From Heliomicrobium gestii (GTDB taxonomy: Bacteria; Bacillota; Desulfitobacteriia; Heliobacteriales; Heliobacteriaceae): DNA of 64,000 bases. The notes under the pieces were generated by a model. The model saw nothing but the letters and a program-made list of their open reading frames with translations, was not told the DNA's origin and did not search any database. Made by a program: the position numbers and the translations under genes. The stretch lies in NCBI RefSeq assembly GCF_009877435.1, contig NZ_WXEX01000008.1, positions 121,351 to 185,350 on the forward strand, given 5' to 3'. Below, piece after piece: positions 8,806 through 17,675 of the stretch (the stretch's first letter is position 1; each line of letters starts with the position of its first letter).

Positions 8806-9750
8806 TTAATACGCTTCCACTTCCTGCAAGAGGTTCTGAATGATCTGGCGAACGGGCAGGATCTCCTTGATCCGCTCCACATGCTCGCCCGAAAAAACAA
8901 GACCTGTCTCCATATCGCCTTTTTGGGCCTTGTCGAGGGCGTCAACAATACAGAACCATCTCGAACAGTGCTTTAAGCACCCCACGCAGTTTTTCGGCGA
9001 AACATCCACACCGTCCGTCAGCTTGTGCCAGAAGGGATTTTTCAGTCCCCTGCCCGGCAATCCAACAGGACTGTCGATCAGAACCACATCGTCATGGTTG
9101 GAACGCAGGTACAGTTCTTTAAATTCCGGCGCGGCTGCCGATTCCTCGCTGGCAGCGAAACGGGTGCCCATCTGGACACCGCTGGCGCCCATTTTTAGGA
9201 CCTCGACGATGTCATGCCCGTCGATAACACCGCCGGCAGCGATGACCGGGATGGTAACGGCCTCCACCACTTCCGGCAGTATCTTTTTCATCGGTTCATC
9301 GGTGCCCAAGTGCCCGCCGGCTTCCTTGCCTTCGACAACGACAGCGGCGGCGCCTAGTTTTTGAGCCATTCTCGCCAAACGGGCCGAGGAAACGATGGGG
9401 ACGATCGGTGTGCCCGATTCCTTCCCCCACTGGAACATATCGCGGGAAAATCCAGCTCCGGATACGACAAGATCGATACCTTCATCGATCGCCGTCTTCA
9501 CCAGACTGGGAAACTCGCGTGCTGCAAAGAGACAGTTGATGCCAATGATCCCTTTGGTCCGTCTCCGGGCCTCTCGGATCTCTTCCCTCAGTTCCTCCAG
9601 CGACATGCCTGTCACTGCGATGAGGCCGATCCCGCCTTCATTGGCAACGGCCGCCGCCAGGGGCGCCGTCGATATACGAATGGCCATACCGCCTTGCATG
9701 ATGGGCAACTTGGCCACGTGATGGCCGATCTTCAACTCCGGAAGCTTCAC
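8806..9750 (-). CDS. FabK/nitronate monooxygenase-family flavoprotein
   Basis: FMN-dependent TIM-barrel protein of 314 residues, related to FabK and 2-nitropropane dioxygenase. It shows the family landmarks LPIMQGGMAIRIS near the start, VEGKEAGGHLG, PVIAAGGVIDG and GVQMGTRFAASEE. Unlike FabK it has a C-terminal Cys-rich segment (NCVGCLKHCSRWFC, about 250-265) that could bind a metal or an Fe-S cluster. The start is GTG, preceded by GGAG. Its place between acpP and fabF suggests a lipid-related job, perhaps a second enoyl reductase or a detoxifying role, but the substrate cannot be read from sequence. Confidence 0.8.
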   Translation of the reverse strand: MKLPELKIGHHVAKLPIMQGGMAIRISTAPLAAAVANEGGIGLIAVTGMSLEELREEIREARRRTKGIIGINCLFAAREFPSLVKTAIDEGIDLVVSGAGFSRDMFQWGKESGTPIVPIVSSARLARMAQKLGAAAVVVEGKEAGGHLGTDEPMKKILPEVVEAVTIPVIAAGGVIDGHDIVEVLKMGASGVQMGTRFAASEESAAAPEFKELYLRSNHDDVVLIDSPVGLPGRGLKNPFWHKLTDGVDVSPKNCVGCLKHCSRWFCIVDALDKAQKGDMETGLVFSGEHVERIKEILPVRQIIQNLLQEVEAY

Positions 9751-9814
9751 CGATTATACTCCCCCAAAATGTCCTTTGGTCTGCGCCAAGGATAAATCGC
9801 TGCATATGTTGCGA

Positions 9815-9869
9815 AGAAAAGGGGCCTATCCTCTATAGGCAGGAAGCCCCGTAACGATACGGGACTTCC
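9815..9869 (-). terminator. Tandem hairpins between acpP and the fabK-like gene
   Basis: On the minus strand GGAAGTCCCGTA-TCGT-TACGGGGCTTCC (9842-9869) is followed directly by GCCTAT-AGAGG-ATAGGC (9824-9840), then CCCCTTTTC. The second hairpin could be a weak or partial terminator. Together they probably separate expression of acpP from that of the fabK-like gene and fabF, or mark an mRNA processing site. Confidence 0.55.
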
Positions 9870-9898
9870 GAATTGCACTTTGTTTTATCGGTTTTTGC

Positions 9899-10129
9899 TT
9901 ACTGATTTTCCTTGATGTAATCGACAGCCGCCCCAATGGTCTTGATCTTCTCCGCATCCTCGTCGGGAATCTCGATATCGAATTCTTCTTCCAACGCCAT
10001 AACCAGTTCAACAATATCCAAAGAGTCAGCGTTCAGATCCTCAAAAGAAGTCTCCATGGTGACTTCTTCATCTTCAACTCCTAATTGTTCCACCACGATG
10101 GCTTTGACCTTTTCTAAAATGGATGACAC
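9899..10129 (-). CDS. acpP: Acyl carrier protein
   Basis: Small acidic carrier that holds growing acyl chains on a 4'-phosphopantetheine arm. From the chosen GTG it has 76 residues, with Ser36 in the [11 protein letters not shown] motif as the attachment site, the usual position. Two GTG codons are possible; the downstream one has AAAGGAGG 8 bases away, while the upstream one overlaps that site. It follows fabG by 21 bases. Confidence 0.96.
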   Translation of the reverse strand: MSSILEKVKAIVVEQLGVEDEEVTMETSFEDLNADSLDIVELVMALEEEFDIEIPDEDAEKIKTIGAAVDYIKENQ

Positions 10130-10150
10130 GTCTTTCACCTCCTTTAAATA

Positions 10151-10897
10151 CTAGGCCATGACCAATCCGCCGTCGACGTTGATCGTCTGGCCGGTGATGT
10201 ATGCCGCATCTTCAGAAGCCAGGAAAGTGACCACTTTCGCGACATCTTCCGGTTGCCCCATCCGCCCCAAGGGAATGGACTGGACAAAGGTTTCCCGCAC
10301 CTCAGCTGACAATTTTTCTGTCATGTCTGTCTGGATGTAGCCAGGGGCCACAGCGTTGACCGTGACGTTGCGGGAGCCCACTTCTTTCGCGACCGTCTTT
10401 GTAAAAGCGATCACGCCGGCTTTGGCAGCGGCGTAGTTGGCTTGACCGGCATTGCCCGTCTGACCCACAACGGAAGTAATGTTGACAATGCGCCCATATC
10501 GCTGTTTGATCATCGTTTTGATGACAGCCTTGGTGCAAAGATAGACGCCTTTTAAATTGGTGTCCAAAACCTTGTCCCAATCGTCTTCTTTCAGGCGCAT
10601 TAACAGATTATCCCGGGTGATGCCCGCGTTATTCACCAGCACATCGAGCCGTCCGAAGGCGTCCAGCGCCTTCTGAATCATGGCGTCCACCTGATCCGGC
10701 TGGGATACGTCTGCCTGTACGGCAAAGGCCTTGCCTCCCGCCGCAATGATCTCGTCGACAACAGCATTCGCCTTGTCGGCGCTCCCGGCATAGTTGACGG
10801 CGACGGCATAGCCCTTGGCCGCCAGTTGGAGGGCGATGGCTCGTCCGATCCCGCGCGATCCGCCGGTGATCAAGGCCGCCCGCATGTCTACACCCAT
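10151..10897 (-). CDS. fabG: 3-oxoacyl-ACP reductase
   Basis: NADPH-dependent short-chain dehydrogenase performing the first reduction of each fatty-acid elongation cycle. It has 248 residues from the ATG at 10897: a Rossmann TGGSRGIG nucleotide-binding motif, NNAG, and the catalytic Ser142, Tyr155 and Lys159 (YAAAK). The start was chosen for its GGGGGAG site 10 bases upstream; an open extension of nine codons has no such site. It lies between fabD and acpP as in Bacillus. Confidence 0.96.
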   Translation of the reverse strand: MGVDMRAALITGGSRGIGRAIALQLAAKGYAVAVNYAGSADKANAVVDEIIAAGGKAFAVQADVSQPDQVDAMIQKALDAFGRLDVLVNNAGITRDNLLMRLKEDDWDKVLDTNLKGVYLCTKAVIKTMIKQRYGRIVNITSVVGQTGNAGQANYAAAKAGVIAFTKTVAKEVGSRNVTVNAVAPGYIQTDMTEKLSAEVRETFVQSIPLGRMGQPEDVAKVVTFLASEDAAYITGQTINVDGGLVMA

Positions 10898-10945
10898 TTT
10901 ATCCACTCTCCCCCTAAGATGCAAGAACCTTTTGGCAGGCCCATC

Positions 10946-11857
10946 CTAGGCCTGGATATCGCCTGCCGATAGGACATCGGCGCCTTTGATGATCTTGCGG
11001 GCCAGCCCGGCGAGCACCTTCCCCGGACCGACTTCGACAAAGCGGGCGACGCCCTGATCGGCCAAGAACCGGATCGATTGCTCCCACCGGACGGGATGGT
11101 CCACCTGGAGGATCAGGTTTTCCCGCACGGCCTCTTTGTCGCGAACAGGCGCCGCCGTCACGTTGGCCACCAGGGGGACTACCGGATCGGCGATGGCCGC
11201 CGCCCGGAGCACCTCAGCCATCCGCTCCGCCGCCGGCTCCATAAGGGAGCAGTGAAAGGGGGCGCTCACATTCAAGGGAATGGCGCGCTTGGCGCCAGCC
11301 GCTTTGGCCAGTTCCATCGCCTTCTCCACCGCCAGGTTGTCACCAGCGATGACCACCTGGCCGGCGCCGTTGAAGTTGGCCGGTTCGACGACAGCCGACG
11401 CAGCGGATGACGCCTGACGGCAAACAGCCTCGACGGCATCCGCCTCTAAACCCATGATGGCCGCCATGGTTCCGCGACCGGCGGGCACCGCCTCCTGCAT
11501 GAAGAGCCCCCGCTGGCGCACGAGACGCAACCCCTCGGCCAGGGTCAGGCTGCCTGCCGCCACGAGCGCCGAATACTCGCCCAGGCTGTGGCCGGCCATC
11601 CAGTCAGCTGTCATCCCCTTCGCCGCCGCCACGCGGTAATAGGCGATCGACGTGGCCAGGAGGGCCGGCTGGGTGTTCGCCGTCAGGCGAAGTTCCTCTT
11701 CCGGGCCTTCAAAGCAGAGTTTGCTGAGGGAAAAACCGAGCGTGTCGTCGGCTTCGGCGAAAACCTCCCGGGCTTCCGCATAATCGCGAACCAGATCGGC
11801 GCCCATGCCGACAAACTGGGAGCCCTGCCCGGGAAACATAAACAATGTCTGTGCCAT
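10946..11857 (-). CDS. fabD: Malonyl-CoA:ACP transacylase
   Basis: Loads malonyl groups from CoA onto acyl carrier protein. 303 residues with the N-terminal FPGQGSQ motif, the nucleophile Ser91 in GHSLGEY and His202 in APFHCSLM. The ATG immediately follows the fabK stop codon and uses AGGAGGCGTAA, which lies inside the end of fabK, so translation is likely coupled. Confidence 0.96.
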   Translation of the reverse strand: MAQTLFMFPGQGSQFVGMGADLVRDYAEAREVFAEADDTLGFSLSKLCFEGPEEELRLTANTQPALLATSIAYYRVAAAKGMTADWMAGHSLGEYSALVAAGSLTLAEGLRLVRQRGLFMQEAVPAGRGTMAAIMGLEADAVEAVCRQASSAASAVVEPANFNGAGQVVIAGDNLAVEKAMELAKAAGAKRAIPLNVSAPFHCSLMEPAAERMAEVLRAAAIADPVVPLVANVTAAPVRDKEAVRENLILQVDHPVRWEQSIRFLADQGVARFVEVGPGKVLAGLARKIIKGADVLSAGDIQA

Positions 11858-12814
11858 TTACGCCTCCTGTGTTCCTGCCGCCAGGCCGCCCATGCGGGCG
11901 AGCACCTTTTGGGTTTCGGCCATAATTTCCTCGATGATCTCGCCGGCCTTTTGTTCCCGGCAGACCATGGAGGCCACCTGACCGGCCATGACCGAGCCCA
12001 TCTCCACATCGCCATCCACCATGGCCATGCGCAGCTTGCCGACGCCAAGGGCTTCCAACTCCTCGGCCGAGGCAGACCGCCGTTCCAACTCTTCAAACTG
12101 GCGAACGAGCTTGTTCTTGAGCACTCGAACGGGATGGCCTGTCGGACGTCCGGTCACGACAGAGTCGCGGTCTTTCGCCTTGAGCACCATCGTCTTCACG
12201 TTCGGGTGGATCGTGCACTCGCTGGCGCACATGAACCGGGTGCCCATCTGCACGCCCACAGCGCCCAGGCCGAGGGCCGCCGCAAACTGGCGCCCATCGG
12301 CAATGCCGCCGGCGGCGATGACCGGGAGTTTGACCGCATCGACGATCTGGGGAACGAGGGCCATCGTCGTCAGTTCACCGACGTGGCCGCCCGACTCCAT
12401 CCCTTCGGCGATCAAGGCGTCGACGCCGGACTTCTCCAACCGCTGGGCCAGCGCCACAGCGGAGACGACGGGAATAACCTTGGTGCCGATTTCCTTCAGG
12501 CGAGGGATGTACTTGCCGGGGTTGCCGGCGCCGGTGGTGATCACCGGAACGCGGTGCTCAATGATCCGATCGATGATGGCGTCCACATGGGGAGACATGA
12601 GCATCACATTGACGCCAAAGGGCTTCGATGTGCGGGCTTTGATTTTTTTGATCTCATTGTCCAGCCACTCGGCCGGCGCCTGTCCGGCGCCGACAATGCC
12701 CAAGCCGCCGGCCTCCGAAACTGCTGCAGCCAGTTCTGCTGTGGCCACCCACGCCATCCCGCCCTGGAGGATGGGATAGCGAATGCCCAAAAGCTCACAC
12801 AAAACGGTTTTCAC
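11858..12814 (-). CDS. fabK: Enoyl-ACP reductase II (FMN-dependent)
   Basis: Final reductase of the elongation cycle in organisms that use FabK instead of FabI. 318 residues, TIM-barrel FMN fold with YPILQGGMAWVA near the start, MESGGHVGE, PVIAAGGIADG and GVQMGTRF. It starts with GTG behind AGGAGGAATCTC and sits between fabH and fabD, the usual fabK position in Clostridia. No fabI is present in the window. The neighbouring paralogue at 8806-9750 differs by its Cys-rich C-terminal region. Confidence 0.92.
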   Translation of the reverse strand: MKTVLCELLGIRYPILQGGMAWVATAELAAAVSEAGGLGIVGAGQAPAEWLDNEIKKIKARTSKPFGVNVMLMSPHVDAIIDRIIEHRVPVITTGAGNPGKYIPRLKEIGTKVIPVVSAVALAQRLEKSGVDALIAEGMESGGHVGELTTMALVPQIVDAVKLPVIAAGGIADGRQFAAALGLGAVGVQMGTRFMCASECTIHPNVKTMVLKAKDRDSVVTGRPTGHPVRVLKNKLVRQFEELERRSASAEELEALGVGKLRMAMVDGDVEMGSVMAGQVASMVCREQKAGEIIEEIMAETQKVLARMGGLAAGTQEA

Positions 12815-12867
12815 GAGATTCCTCCTAAGCCAAACTCAACAACGACTGTGATAATGAATGATAAAGC

Positions 12868-13863
12868 CTACTGTTGCCGCCGATTCCATTCAATGGCCAT
12901 GCTCCCCCAGGTCAACCCGGAACCGAAGCCGACCAGCAACAGGCGATCGCCTGCCTGCACCTTCCCTGCGCGCACGACCTCATCAAGGGCCACCGGGATG
13001 GACGCCGCCGACATGTTGCCGCAGCGGTCCAGATTGACGGCCACTTTTTCCATCGACAGGCCAAGCTTCTTGGCCGCCGATTCGATGATGCGCAGGTTGG
13101 CCTGGTGCGGAATCAGCATATCGATCTCTTCCTGCTGCCAGCCGGCGGTGTCAAGGGACTTCTGAGAGGCTTCGCCGATGACGCGGACGGCGAATTTGTA
13201 GACCTCTTTGCCGTTCATCTTGACAAAATGGTCACCGGCTTCGATGGTCGCTGCCGATGCGGGCCGGCGGCTGCCGCCGGCGGGGACGGTGATCAGTTCA
13301 CCGCCGGAACCGTCGGCGCCCAGATGAAAGGCCTGGAATCCGCCCTCCTCGACAGGTCCGAGCAGCGCCGCGCCGGCGCCGTCGCCAAAGAGCACACAGG
13401 TGTTCCGATCGCCGTAATTCATAAATTTCGATAAGACCTCGGCGCCGATGACAAGAACATGGCGGTACATGCCGGTGGCGATAAACTGGGCGCCGACAGC
13501 GCAGCCGTAAATAAAGCTGGTGCAAGCCGTCTCCAAGTCGAAGGCGGCAGCCTTGCGGGCGCCCATCTTCTCAGCGGCGAGACAGGCCGACGCCGGCAGG
13601 AAGGCGTCAAAGGTGCAACTGCCGACAATGACCAGATCGACGTCCTCAGGCGCTACACCGGCCGCTTCCAAGGCGCGGGCGCCGGCGACAGCGGCGAGGT
13701 CGCTCACAGCCTCCTCGGGAGCGGCCACATGGCGCTCTCGAATCCCTGTCCGCGTGACGATCCACTCGTCGTTCGTCTCCACCATGGACTCAAATTCCTT
13801 GTTCGTCATGATCCGCTCCGGGAGATAGGAACCAGTGCCCAAGATACCTACTTTTTTCAACAT
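12868..13863 (-). CDS. fabH: Beta-ketoacyl-ACP synthase III
   Basis: Starts fatty-acid chains by condensing acetyl- or branched acyl-CoA with malonyl-ACP. 331 residues with the Cys-His-Asn triad: Cys114 in ETACTSF, His253 in IPHQANLRI and Asn283 in RCGNMSAASIP. The ATG overlaps the end of plsX by 7 bases, so the pair is translationally linked. Chain-primer preference (acetyl versus branched) cannot be read from the sequence. Confidence 0.96.
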   Translation of the reverse strand: MLKKVGILGTGSYLPERIMTNKEFESMVETNDEWIVTRTGIRERHVAAPEEAVSDLAAVAGARALEAAGVAPEDVDLVIVGSCTFDAFLPASACLAAEKMGARKAAAFDLETACTSFIYGCAVGAQFIATGMYRHVLVIGAEVLSKFMNYGDRNTCVLFGDGAGAALLGPVEEGGFQAFHLGADGSGGELITVPAGGSRRPASAATIEAGDHFVKMNGKEVYKFAVRVIGEASQKSLDTAGWQQEEIDMLIPHQANLRIIESAAKKLGLSMEKVAVNLDRCGNMSAASIPVALDEVVRAGKVQAGDRLLLVGFGSGLTWGSMAIEWNRRQQ

Positions 13864-14870
13864 ACCGGCTCCGCCTTTCCGGGGATATGTTCCTGTATGG
13901 CCGCGATGAAGTTCTGCTGCACACCCTGACGAGCTACCCGCAGGGCATTTTTGATCGCTTTGGCCTTCGACGATCCATGACAGATAATCGACACCCCATT
14001 GACCCCCAACAGGGGCGCGCCGCCGTATTCGGCGTAATCGAGGCGCTTGCCCATGCCCCGCAGGGCCGGTGTGGCCAAAAAGGCGCCCACCTGGGCCATG
14101 CGACTGTTTTTCAACTCATCCTTGATCATCGTCTTCAAGGCGCTGACCATGCCCTCGCCAAACTTCAACACCACGTTGCCCACAAATCCGTCGCAGACGA
14201 TCACATCAGCGCGGCCGAAAAAGAGATCGCGACCTTCCACATTGCCGATAAAACGCAAGGGCGCTTCTCGAAGCATCCCATAGGCGCCGAGGACCAGTTC
14301 GTTCCCCTTCGTCTCCTCCTCGCCGATGTTGAGCAAGGCGACACGGGGGTTGGCGATCCCCATCACCCTTTCGGCATAGACACTGCCCATATGGGCGAAC
14401 TGCAGCAGGTTCTTCGGCTTGGCCTCCGAGTTGGCGCCCACGTCGAGCAGCAGTTTGCCGCCCTCCAGCGTGGGCAGGATCGTGGCGATGGCCGGCCGGT
14501 CGATGCCGCTGATGCGCCCCAAGCCAAGGAGGGACGCCGCCATTTGAGCGCCTGTCGAACCGGCAGATACAAGGGCCTGGGCGCGCCCCTCCTTGACGAG
14601 TCTCGTCGCCACGACGATCGAGGCGTCTTTTTTCTTGCGGAGGGCGGTGGCCGGCGATTCATCCATGGCGATGACTTCCGACGCAGCGACAACCTCGATG
14701 CGCGAACGGGCACCGGCGGAGGCTTCTGCGAGCAGCGGCTCGATGGCGTCGGGACGCCCTACGAGCAGGATCTGCAGGTTCAGTTCCTCTGCCGCCTCGA
14801 TCGCGCCTTTGACGATCTCTCCCGGTGCATGATCACCGCCCATGGCGTCCAGCGCAATGCGCAATCCCAT
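13857..14870 (-). CDS. plsX: Phosphate acyltransferase PlsX
   Basis: Converts acyl-ACP to acyl-phosphate, the donor for PlsY in phospholipid synthesis. 337 residues beginning MGLRIALDAMGGDHAP, the family signature, with the later motifs VSAGSTGAQMA and CDGFVGNVVLK. It starts 7 bases after the fapR stop, behind AAGGGGGAA. Position directly after fapR matches the Bacillus fap operon, where both are repressed by FapR. Confidence 0.96.
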   Translation of the reverse strand: MGLRIALDAMGGDHAPGEIVKGAIEAAEELNLQILLVGRPDAIEPLLAEASAGARSRIEVVAASEVIAMDESPATALRKKKDASIVVATRLVKEGRAQALVSAGSTGAQMAASLLGLGRISGIDRPAIATILPTLEGGKLLLDVGANSEAKPKNLLQFAHMGSVYAERVMGIANPRVALLNIGEEETKGNELVLGAYGMLREAPLRFIGNVEGRDLFFGRADVIVCDGFVGNVVLKFGEGMVSALKTMIKDELKNSRMAQVGAFLATPALRGMGKRLDYAEYGGAPLLGVNGVSIICHGSSKAKAIKNALRVARQGVQQNFIAAIQEHIPGKAEPVC

Positions 14871-14877
14871 TTCCCCC

Positions 14878-15450
14878 TTAGGTCCCAGCGATTTTATCGC
14901 GTGCGGTCACATAGAATTTACCGGAAAAAACAACTTCATTGTTTACCGTGCTGACGATGCGGATGATATTGCGGGCGCCGACGACGCGGACCGCCTCTGC
15001 CCTGGCGACGACAGTTTCGCCGAAACGGACAGGGCGCCGGTAACGGACCCGGGAAAGGCCGGTCACCGCCACCGTGGCGTCGACAACGGCCACAGCCAAC
15101 GAGTTGGCCTGAGCGAAGAGATAATGCCCCCTGGCGATCGCGGAGTTTTGCAGGAGCATCGCTTCCGTAACGAGGAGCCGCGATTCCGCCTCCCGGCCGA
15201 GCTGCAGGTGGGTGAGTTCACCGACGATCTCTTCACTGCTGAGAGAGCGGACCTCTTTCAACTTCTCGGCGGCCACCTGGCGTGTCCGTTCCCGCACCTC
15301 GGGAATGCCGATCTGCTGGCGATCCAGACGGATCGTCTGGATGCTCACCCCCAGCCGGCGCGCCAGTTCCCCGTCGGTGTAGAAGGGGTTTTCCTGCACG
15401 ATCTGTTCCAGCGCAGCCAGACGGGCTTCTTTTTTCTCCCGCCCCCCCAT
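14878..15450 (-). CDS. fapR: Transcriptional repressor of fatty-acid and phospholipid genes
   Basis: FapR homologue of 190 residues. The N-terminal part (about 5-60) is a DeoR-like helix-turn-helix with LARRLGVSIQTIRLDR; the rest is a hot-dog fold that in Bacillus binds malonyl-CoA as the inducing signal. The ATG at 15450 follows AGGGGGAATTGCC; a longer open frame upstream crosses the promoter and was rejected. First gene of the fap-fab operon, with a matching palindrome at its own start site, so autoregulation is likely. Confidence 0.93.
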   Translation of the reverse strand: MGGREKKEARLAALEQIVQENPFYTDGELARRLGVSIQTIRLDRQQIGIPEVRERTRQVAAEKLKEVRSLSSEEIVGELTHLQLGREAESRLLVTEAMLLQNSAIARGHYLFAQANSLAVAVVDATVAVTGLSRVRYRRPVRFGETVVARAEAVRVVGARNIIRIVSTVNNEVVFSGKFYVTARDKIAGT

Positions 15451-15485
15451 GGCAATTCCCCCTGTACTCCACGGCAAGAAAAATC

Positions 15486-15499
15486 TTAGCACCTGCTAA
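15486..15499. promoter_or_regulatory. Probable FapR operator
   Basis: TTAGCACCTGCTAA is a palindrome with perfect 6-base arms. It resembles the FapR box of Bacillus, whose core is TTAGTACCT followed by an inverted half. It lies 10 bases past the -10 element of the fapR promoter, overlapping the expected start of transcription, where a bound repressor would block initiation. Confidence 0.8.
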
Positions 15500-15508
15500 C
15501 AATTCAAA

Positions 15509-15537
15509 AGTATAGCGAAAGAGGGCCGATCGCGCAA
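15509..15537 (-). promoter_or_regulatory. Sigma-A-type promoter of the fapR operon
   Basis: On the minus strand TTGCGC (15532-15537), a 17-base spacer and TATACT (15509-15514). Transcription would begin next to the FapR palindrome about 60 bases before the fapR start codon. Confidence 0.8.
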
Positions 15538-15584
15538 GCCCCCGGCGCCAATTCGTTACCTATTATTCCCTTTTGCCCCAAAAG

Positions 15585-15613
15585 AAAAAGGCCTATACGC
15601 GATAGGCCTTTTT
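15585..15613. terminator. Bidirectional terminator after rpmF
   Basis: AAAAAGGCCTAT-ACGCG-ATAGGCCTTTTT is a perfect 12-base inverted repeat with A-runs and T-runs on both sides. It ends the yceD-rpmF unit before the fapR promoter. Confidence 0.85.
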
Positions 15614-15630
15614 CAACAATGCATGATTGC

Positions 15631-15810
15631 TTATTCGGCTTTTTTGCCGACCTCCCGGTCGCGGTAAAAACCGCAGCTGGGGCAGACATGGTGGGGCATT
15701 TTCGGTTCATGGCACTGCGGGCAGGGACCAAAAGAAACCAATTCCAGTTTCTGGGTCGCCCGGCGCTGCCGGTTGCGCGATTTCGATCGCCGGTGCTGAG
15801 GAACACCCAT
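15631..15810 (-). CDS. rpmF: 50S ribosomal protein L32
   Basis: A 59-residue protein beginning MGVPQHRRSKSRNRQRR, the typical basic L32 N-terminus. It is followed by two CxxC pairs (CPQC and CPSC) that form a zinc ribbon. It is preceded by AGGAGGTGTAGGAG and lies 15 bases after yceD, the universal yceD-rpmF pairing. The zinc-binding version of L32 is intact. Confidence 0.95.
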   Translation of the reverse strand: MGVPQHRRSKSRNRQRRATQKLELVSFGPCPQCHEPKMPHHVCPSCGFYRDREVGKKAE

Positions 15811-15825
15811 CTCCTACACCTCCTT

Positions 15826-16371
15826 TTACGTCTCGGAACGCCCTTTGCCACTTAACAAGGCCTGGAGAGGGGATAACCGGGGATCGACCGGTTCATCCGA
15901 GCAGCCACAGGGTCCCTGCGCCAGCAATGCGCCGCATCGCGGACAGAGTCCGAGGCAATCCTCCTGACACAACACCTTCATCGGCAAGGCAAAGATGAGG
16001 CTTTCATGAAAAGCGGGGCTCAAATCCAGTTCCCCGTCTTTTTCCAAGGGATAGTTGGGGACTTCGCCCACTGGTTCCGCTTCTTCCGAGGCATCCGTCT
16101 CCGGGGCCGTCGTGAAGGTCGCTTCAACGGGAACGTGAAGTTCCATGTTCACCGGTGTCATACAGCGGTCACAGGCGCCAACCACCCGGGTCGTGAGACT
16201 GCCGCGGAAGCGGTATCCGCCTTCTTCCCGGGAGAGAAGCCCGTCCACATCGACAGCGCCCTCTAGGCGAAGGTCGCCGCCCAGGTCGGTCTCGTCCCGC
16301 CATTGACCAGTGAGGGGAACCGTCAGATTCCGTTCGCGGACTTTGAGCAACAAACCCCGATCAACTTGCAC
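15826..16371 (-). CDS. YceD/DUF177 family protein
   Basis: A 181-residue DUF177 protein. In other bacteria and plants the family is linked to 23S rRNA accumulation, and the gene is nearly always next to rpmF, as here. Two Cys motifs are visible, CDRCM in the middle and a cluster DCLGLCPRCG...CGC near the C-terminus, suggesting zinc. I chose the GTG at 16371, which follows AAGAGGTGAGCTTC; a longer frame upstream overlaps the -10 element of its own promoter. Confidence 0.88.
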   Translation of the reverse strand: MQVDRGLLLKVRERNLTVPLTGQWRDETDLGGDLRLEGAVDVDGLLSREEGGYRFRGSLTTRVVGACDRCMTPVNMELHVPVEATFTTAPETDASEEAEPVGEVPNYPLEKDGELDLSPAFHESLIFALPMKVLCQEDCLGLCPRCGALLAQGPCGCSDEPVDPRLSPLQALLSGKGRSET

Positions 16372-16404
16372 GAAGCTCACCTCTTTAGAAAACAACCAGC
16401 CATT

Positions 16405-16433
16405 ATTATACAAAGGCACAGGGAGGATGTCAA
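16405..16433 (-). promoter_or_regulatory. Consensus sigma-A promoter for yceD-rpmF
   Basis: On the minus strand TTGACA (16428-16433), exactly 17 bases, then TATAAT (16405-16410). Both hexamers match the consensus perfectly, fitting a highly expressed ribosomal protein transcript. It lies between the ackA stop and yceD. Confidence 0.9.
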
Positions 16434-16450
16434 TGCTTCTGTCCCGGCTT

Positions 16451-17641
16451 TTATTTGAGGAGCCGGTAGGTGTCGCGAGCGATCATCAGTTCTTCATCCG
16501 TCGGCACGACCATGACACGGCAGGTGGCGCCGGCGGCGGACACATCGGCTTCGCCCCGTCCCTTGTTTTTCTCCTCGTCCAGTTGAACGCCCAGGTAGCC
16601 AAGGCCGCCGCAGATAGACCGGCGCATGGAGGCCGAGTTCTCGCCAAGACCGGCTGTAAAGACGATGACGTCGACACCGTTCATGACAGCAGCATAGGCG
16701 CCAATATATTTTTTAACACGATAGGCGAACATGTCAAGGGCCAGTCGGCACCGCTCGTCCCCCTTGGCGGCTCCTTCCTCCAAATCCCGGAAATCGCTGG
16801 AGACGCCAGAAACGCCGAGGACGCCGCTCTTTTTGTTCAGCAGATCATTGAGCTGGCCCGTCGTCAGTCCCTCTTTTTCCATCAGGAAGGGAACAGCGGC
16901 TGGATCCATATCACCGACACGGGTGCCCATGATTAGGCCTTCGAGGGGTGTAAAGCCCATCGAGGTGTCGACAGAACGTCCGCCGTCGACGGCGGTGATG
17001 GAGGCGCCGTTGCCGAGGTGGCAGGTGATGATCTTCAGGTCTTCCAGCGGCCGGCCGGCCATGGTCGCAGCCCGTTCGGCCACATACTTGTGGGAGGTGC
17101 CGTGGAAACCGTAGCGGCGAAGGGAATACTTCTGCGCCAGTTCGTAAGGGAGGGCGTAGTTGTAGGCGTAGTTGGGAAGGGTTTGGTGAAAGGCCGTGTC
17201 AAAGACGGCTGCCTGGGAAACGCCGGGCAGCATGTGCGAGCAGGCTTCAATCCCCATCACCGCCGGGGGGTTGTGCAGGGGCGCCACTTCAAAGAGGGCG
17301 CAGATTTCGGCCAGCGACTTCTCGTTGATGACAACCGAGTCGGAAAATCTATCTCCACCATGAACGACGCGATGGCCGACAGCGTTGATCTCACTCAACG
17401 ACGAGACAACGCCATGGTCCTCATGGGTCAAGGCTTCGACGGTCAGTTGGATCGCCCGGTCATGGTTCGGGATCTCCGTCTCGATGACGACCTGGTCTTT
17501 GCCGGTCGGCCGATGCGTCAAGATCGAACCGTTCAGGCCGATCCGTTCAACCAGGCCCTTGGCGAGCAGCGCCTCTTTCTGCATATCAAAAACCTGGTAC
17601 TTGAGCGAAGAACTACCAGAGTTGATAACCAAAACGATCAT
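16451..17641 (-). CDS. ackA: Acetate kinase
   Basis: Interconverts acetyl phosphate plus ADP with acetate plus ATP. 396 residues with the ASKHA-fold landmarks NSGSSSLKYQ at the start, GHRVVHGGDRF, RYGFHGTSHKYV, CHLGNGASITAVDGG and FTAGLGENS. The ATG follows AGGAGGATCCTC. No pta lies next to it. It has its own promoter and is divergent from ylbJ. Confidence 0.97.
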   Translation of the reverse strand: MIVLVINSGSSSLKYQVFDMQKEALLAKGLVERIGLNGSILTHRPTGKDQVVIETEIPNHDRAIQLTVEALTHEDHGVVSSLSEINAVGHRVVHGGDRFSDSVVINEKSLAEICALFEVAPLHNPPAVMGIEACSHMLPGVSQAAVFDTAFHQTLPNYAYNYALPYELAQKYSLRRYGFHGTSHKYVAERAATMAGRPLEDLKIITCHLGNGASITAVDGGRSVDTSMGFTPLEGLIMGTRVGDMDPAAVPFLMEKEGLTTGQLNDLLNKKSGVLGVSGVSSDFRDLEEGAAKGDERCRLALDMFAYRVKKYIGAYAAVMNGVDVIVFTAGLGENSASMRRSICGGLGYLGVQLDEEKNKGRGEADVSAAGATCRVMVVPTDEELMIARDTYRLLK

Positions 17642-17675
17642 GAGGATCCTCCTTATATTTGTGACATTTTTCTTT

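Noticed and set aside
5230..15613. A dispersed repeat family built on CCTAT/ATAGG hairpins (5230, 9824, 15590)
   Set aside because: The three hairpins share only about six bases in the arms, and at least one is a plain terminator. No common loop or flanks.
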